Below, one piece after another: positions 62,689-64,000 of a DNA stretch of 64,000 nucleotides. This stretch comes from Tessaracoccus rhinocerotis (lineage in GTDB: Bacteria; Actinomycetota; Actinomycetes; Propionibacteriales; Propionibacteriaceae): contig NZ_VKKG01000006.1 of NCBI RefSeq assembly GCF_007197885.1, forward strand, positions 287,961 through 351,960, written 5' to 3'. The position numbers were made by a program, and so were the translations under genes. The notes beneath the pieces were generated by a model. It had not been told where the DNA came from and did no database searches. It was given only the letters and a program-made list of their open reading frames with translations. Position 1 is the first letter of the stretch; each line of letters starts with the position of its first letter.

Positions 62689-62733
62689 CTGCGATGGCTG
62701 CAGTGGGTAGCGGGGCCCCTCGGTGTCGAGCTT
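62689..62733. repeat. 131-bp tandem repeat, copy 1, right part
   Basis: 45 bp, identical to 62820-62864; joins 61146-61231 when the IS and one target duplicate are removed. Confidence 0.8.
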
Positions 62734-62864
62734 GAACGGCCTCCAGGTACGGCGTCTGGTGAGCCGGGTAGGGACATGGTCTGCGGGAGTGGAAAGACCT
62801 GCTGCCTACCCCGCAATCCCTGCGATGGCTGCAGTGGGTAGCGGGGCCCCTCGGTGTCGAGCTT
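62734..62864. repeat. 131-bp tandem repeat, copy 2 (intact)
   Basis: Begins GAACGGCCTCCAGG and ends GTGTCGAGCTT. No coding potential was recognised. It lies 16 bp from the stop of the FN3 protein gene and may include its terminator. Confidence 0.8.
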
Positions 62865-62880
62865 GGCTGGTGGGCTGGAG

Positions 62881-64000
62881 TTACGTGAAGCGGACCATGT
62901 TGTTGAAGATCTCCTTCTTGACCCAGCGGAAGCCGCGGTCTCCAGTAGCCGTTACGTAGGACTCGATGACGCTGGCCTCGACGTAGGAGCGGCAGCCGTT
63001 TCGGCCAGTGGTGGAGGTGTCGCATTCGGTGCGCCACTTCCTGCCGTCGTCGGCTGTCCAAGTGACTTGTCCACCAAGGACTCCGTAGGCGGCTAGTGGG
63101 TTGGTGGTCCACTGGCTCCGAGGGGAAGCGACATAGGTGAGGTTGTTGAATACCCAGCCCGTAACTTGGACGAACTTCCCATTGGGTTGGGTGACCTGCG
63201 TTGCCCTGATCTCCGTGGTGCAGCGCGTGACCGTAGAGGAGTACTTGTTGCAGGTGGTCCGCCAGTCTCGACCATTAATGTGGTGCGTTCCCGGTGTGGT
63301 GTAGACATCAAAGACCGGTGGGGCTGGAGCTGTCGGCGCCTTCGGTGTCACTGGCTTGGAGCGAGCCGATGCTGGGCTGGCTCCGAGCTTGTTGGCGGCC
63401 TGGACCGTGAAGGTGTAAGCGGTGCCGTTGGTGAGTCCGGTGAAGGTGACGGTGGTGGTGTTGCCGTCCACGGTCTTGGTGAGGTTCCCGGGCTGTGCAG
63501 TGACGGTGTAACCCGTGATTGGTGAGCCGTTGCTCGCCGGTGCCTGCCAGGTGACGACGGCCTGCTGGCTGCTGCCGGAAGTGGCAGTCGGACGTGCCGG
63601 TGTGGCGGGAGTTCCAGCTGGGGTCACGGGCGCGGAGGCAGCCGATGCTGGGCTGGTTCCGATCTTGTTGGCGGCCTGGACCGTGAAGGTGTAGGCGGTG
63701 CCGTTGGTGAGTCCGGTGAAGGTGACGGTGGTGGTGTTGCCGTCCACGGTCTTGGTGAGGTTCCCGGGCTGTGCAGTGACGGTGTAACCCGTGATTGGTG
63801 AGCCACCATCACTGTCTGGGACTCTCCAGAAAACCTCAATGGACCCGTTGGAAGGTTCTGAGGTAACGCCTAGCGGGGCGCTCGGTGCTGTGTCGGCGGG
63901 GGTGTTGGTGATTGTGAGTTTGGTGGGGTGCTCGTGGAATGTGGAGTCGTCGTTGCCGAGAGAGTCCTCCAGTGGGTAGATCTTGACGGTCCAGTCACCG
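62881..64000 (-). CDS. Fibronectin-III surface protein, C-terminal part (5' end outside window)
   Basis: 372 residues visible; the frame is open to the window edge (GDWTVKIYPLEDSLGNDD...). An extracellular beta-domain end is followed by two full FN3 modules (SPITGYTVTAQPGNL...TFTVQAANK), nearly identical at DNA level with a 276-bp period, then about 140 residues of the same Cys-containing domain that ends the glycosidase at 55861 (NGRDWRTTC...WVFNNLTY...DGRKWRTECDT...GCRS...FNNMVRF). Probably secreted and surface-attached. Confidence 0.85.
   Translation of the reverse strand, partial: GDWTVKIYPLEDSLGNDDSTFHEHPTKLTITNTPADTAPSAPLGVTSEPSNGSIEVFWRVPDSDGGSPITGYTVTAQPGNLTKTVDGNTTTVTFTGLTNGTAYTFTVQAANKIGTSPASAASAPVTPAGTPATPARPTATSGSSQQAVVTWQAPASNGSPITGYTVTAQPGNLTKTVDGNTTTVTFTGLTNGTAYTFTVQAANKLGASPASARSKPVTPKAPTAPAPPVFDVYTTPGTHHINGRDWRTTCNKYSSTVTRCTTEIRATQVTQPNGKFVQVTGWVFNNLTYVASPRSQWTTNPLAAYGVLGGQVTWTADDGRKWRTECDTSTTGRNGCRSYVEASVIESYVTATGDRGFRWVKKEIFNNMVRFT

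Noticed and set aside
61146..62864. 131-bp repeat considered as integron attC site
   Set aside because: No GTTRRRY/RYYYAAC ends and no integrase; the hairpin is symmetric without extrahelical bases typical of attC.
62624..63112. Minus-strand frame across the IS end and tandem repeat
   Set aside because: It crosses the IS boundary and two repeat copies and has no family resemblance; chance frame.
63366..63803. Repeats considered as a CRISPR-like array
   Set aside because: The repeats are 276-bp coding modules for FN3 domains, without short repeats and unique spacers.

Overview
The window is very GC-rich, densely packed actinobacterial chromosome. Supporting signs are leaderless TAnnnT-type promoters placed 6-7 nt before start codons, frequent GTG/TTG starts, many 4-bp ATGA/GTGA gene overlaps, an Lsr2-type DNA-binding tail on a nuclease, and a ferrochelatase with the extra cysteines seen in actinobacteria. 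The overall gene content suggests a member of the Propionibacteriaceae or a close relative, but this is inference and no rRNA or other phylogenetic marker is present. No tRNA, rRNA or CRISPR array was recognised.

Layout. 1-8.3 kb holds housekeeping and metabolic genes: an MFS permease fragment, a zinc alcohol dehydrogenase, a secreted metallopeptidase-like protein, ilvE, a lipoprotein, a kinase / AGE-epimerase / NUDIX / HAD run and a hydrophilic helical protein. 8.4-13.7 kb holds a large DUF5107-TPR protein divergent from acetyl-CoA synthetase. 13.7-17.4 kb is a sulfate ABC importer operon. 17.6-18.9 kb is a GntR (YtrA-like)/membrane-protein pair with a palindromic operator. 19-24.2 kb carries an SDR protein, a GH13 branching-enzyme-like protein, a TetR/hydrolase pair with operator and methionine aminopeptidase. 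24.3-33.9 kb carries envelope proteins, an AlkD-like protein, an SDR-DUF2867 protein, ferrochelatase, exonuclease III, a GNAT protein, a DUF1801 protein, a lipoate-ligase-like protein and a PQFQ-repeat membrane protein. 34-44.7 kb is a mix of MFS transporters, small regulators with their targets, a second DUF1801 gene with a degenerate duplicate, and an ERCC4-Lsr2 nuclease.

44.9-55.9 kb is the most coherent module. A GH36 alpha-galactosidase, a CUT1-type sugar ABC importer (binding lipoprotein and two permeases), a LacI regulator and a 1,420-residue secreted multidomain glycosidase are linked by four near-identical 16-bp operators, two before each transcription unit. The likely sequence is: the secreted enzyme releases an oligosaccharide, the ABC system imports it, the alpha-galactosidase trims it in the cytoplasm, and LacI senses the sugar. 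No ATPase gene is present, so a shared MsiK-type ATPase elsewhere is implied.

56-64 kb is accessory. It holds an erm-type rRNA methyltransferase relic that keeps its leader peptide, a nucleosidase, a MutT protein, a PLD nuclease-helicase-DUF3427 protein of likely defence function, an ISL3-family element with a perfect 8-bp target duplication inside a 131-bp tandem repeat, and the 3' part of a fibronectin-III surface protein. That surface protein and the big glycosidase end in the same roughly 140-residue cysteine-containing, internally duplicated domain. It is the best candidate here for something undescribed.
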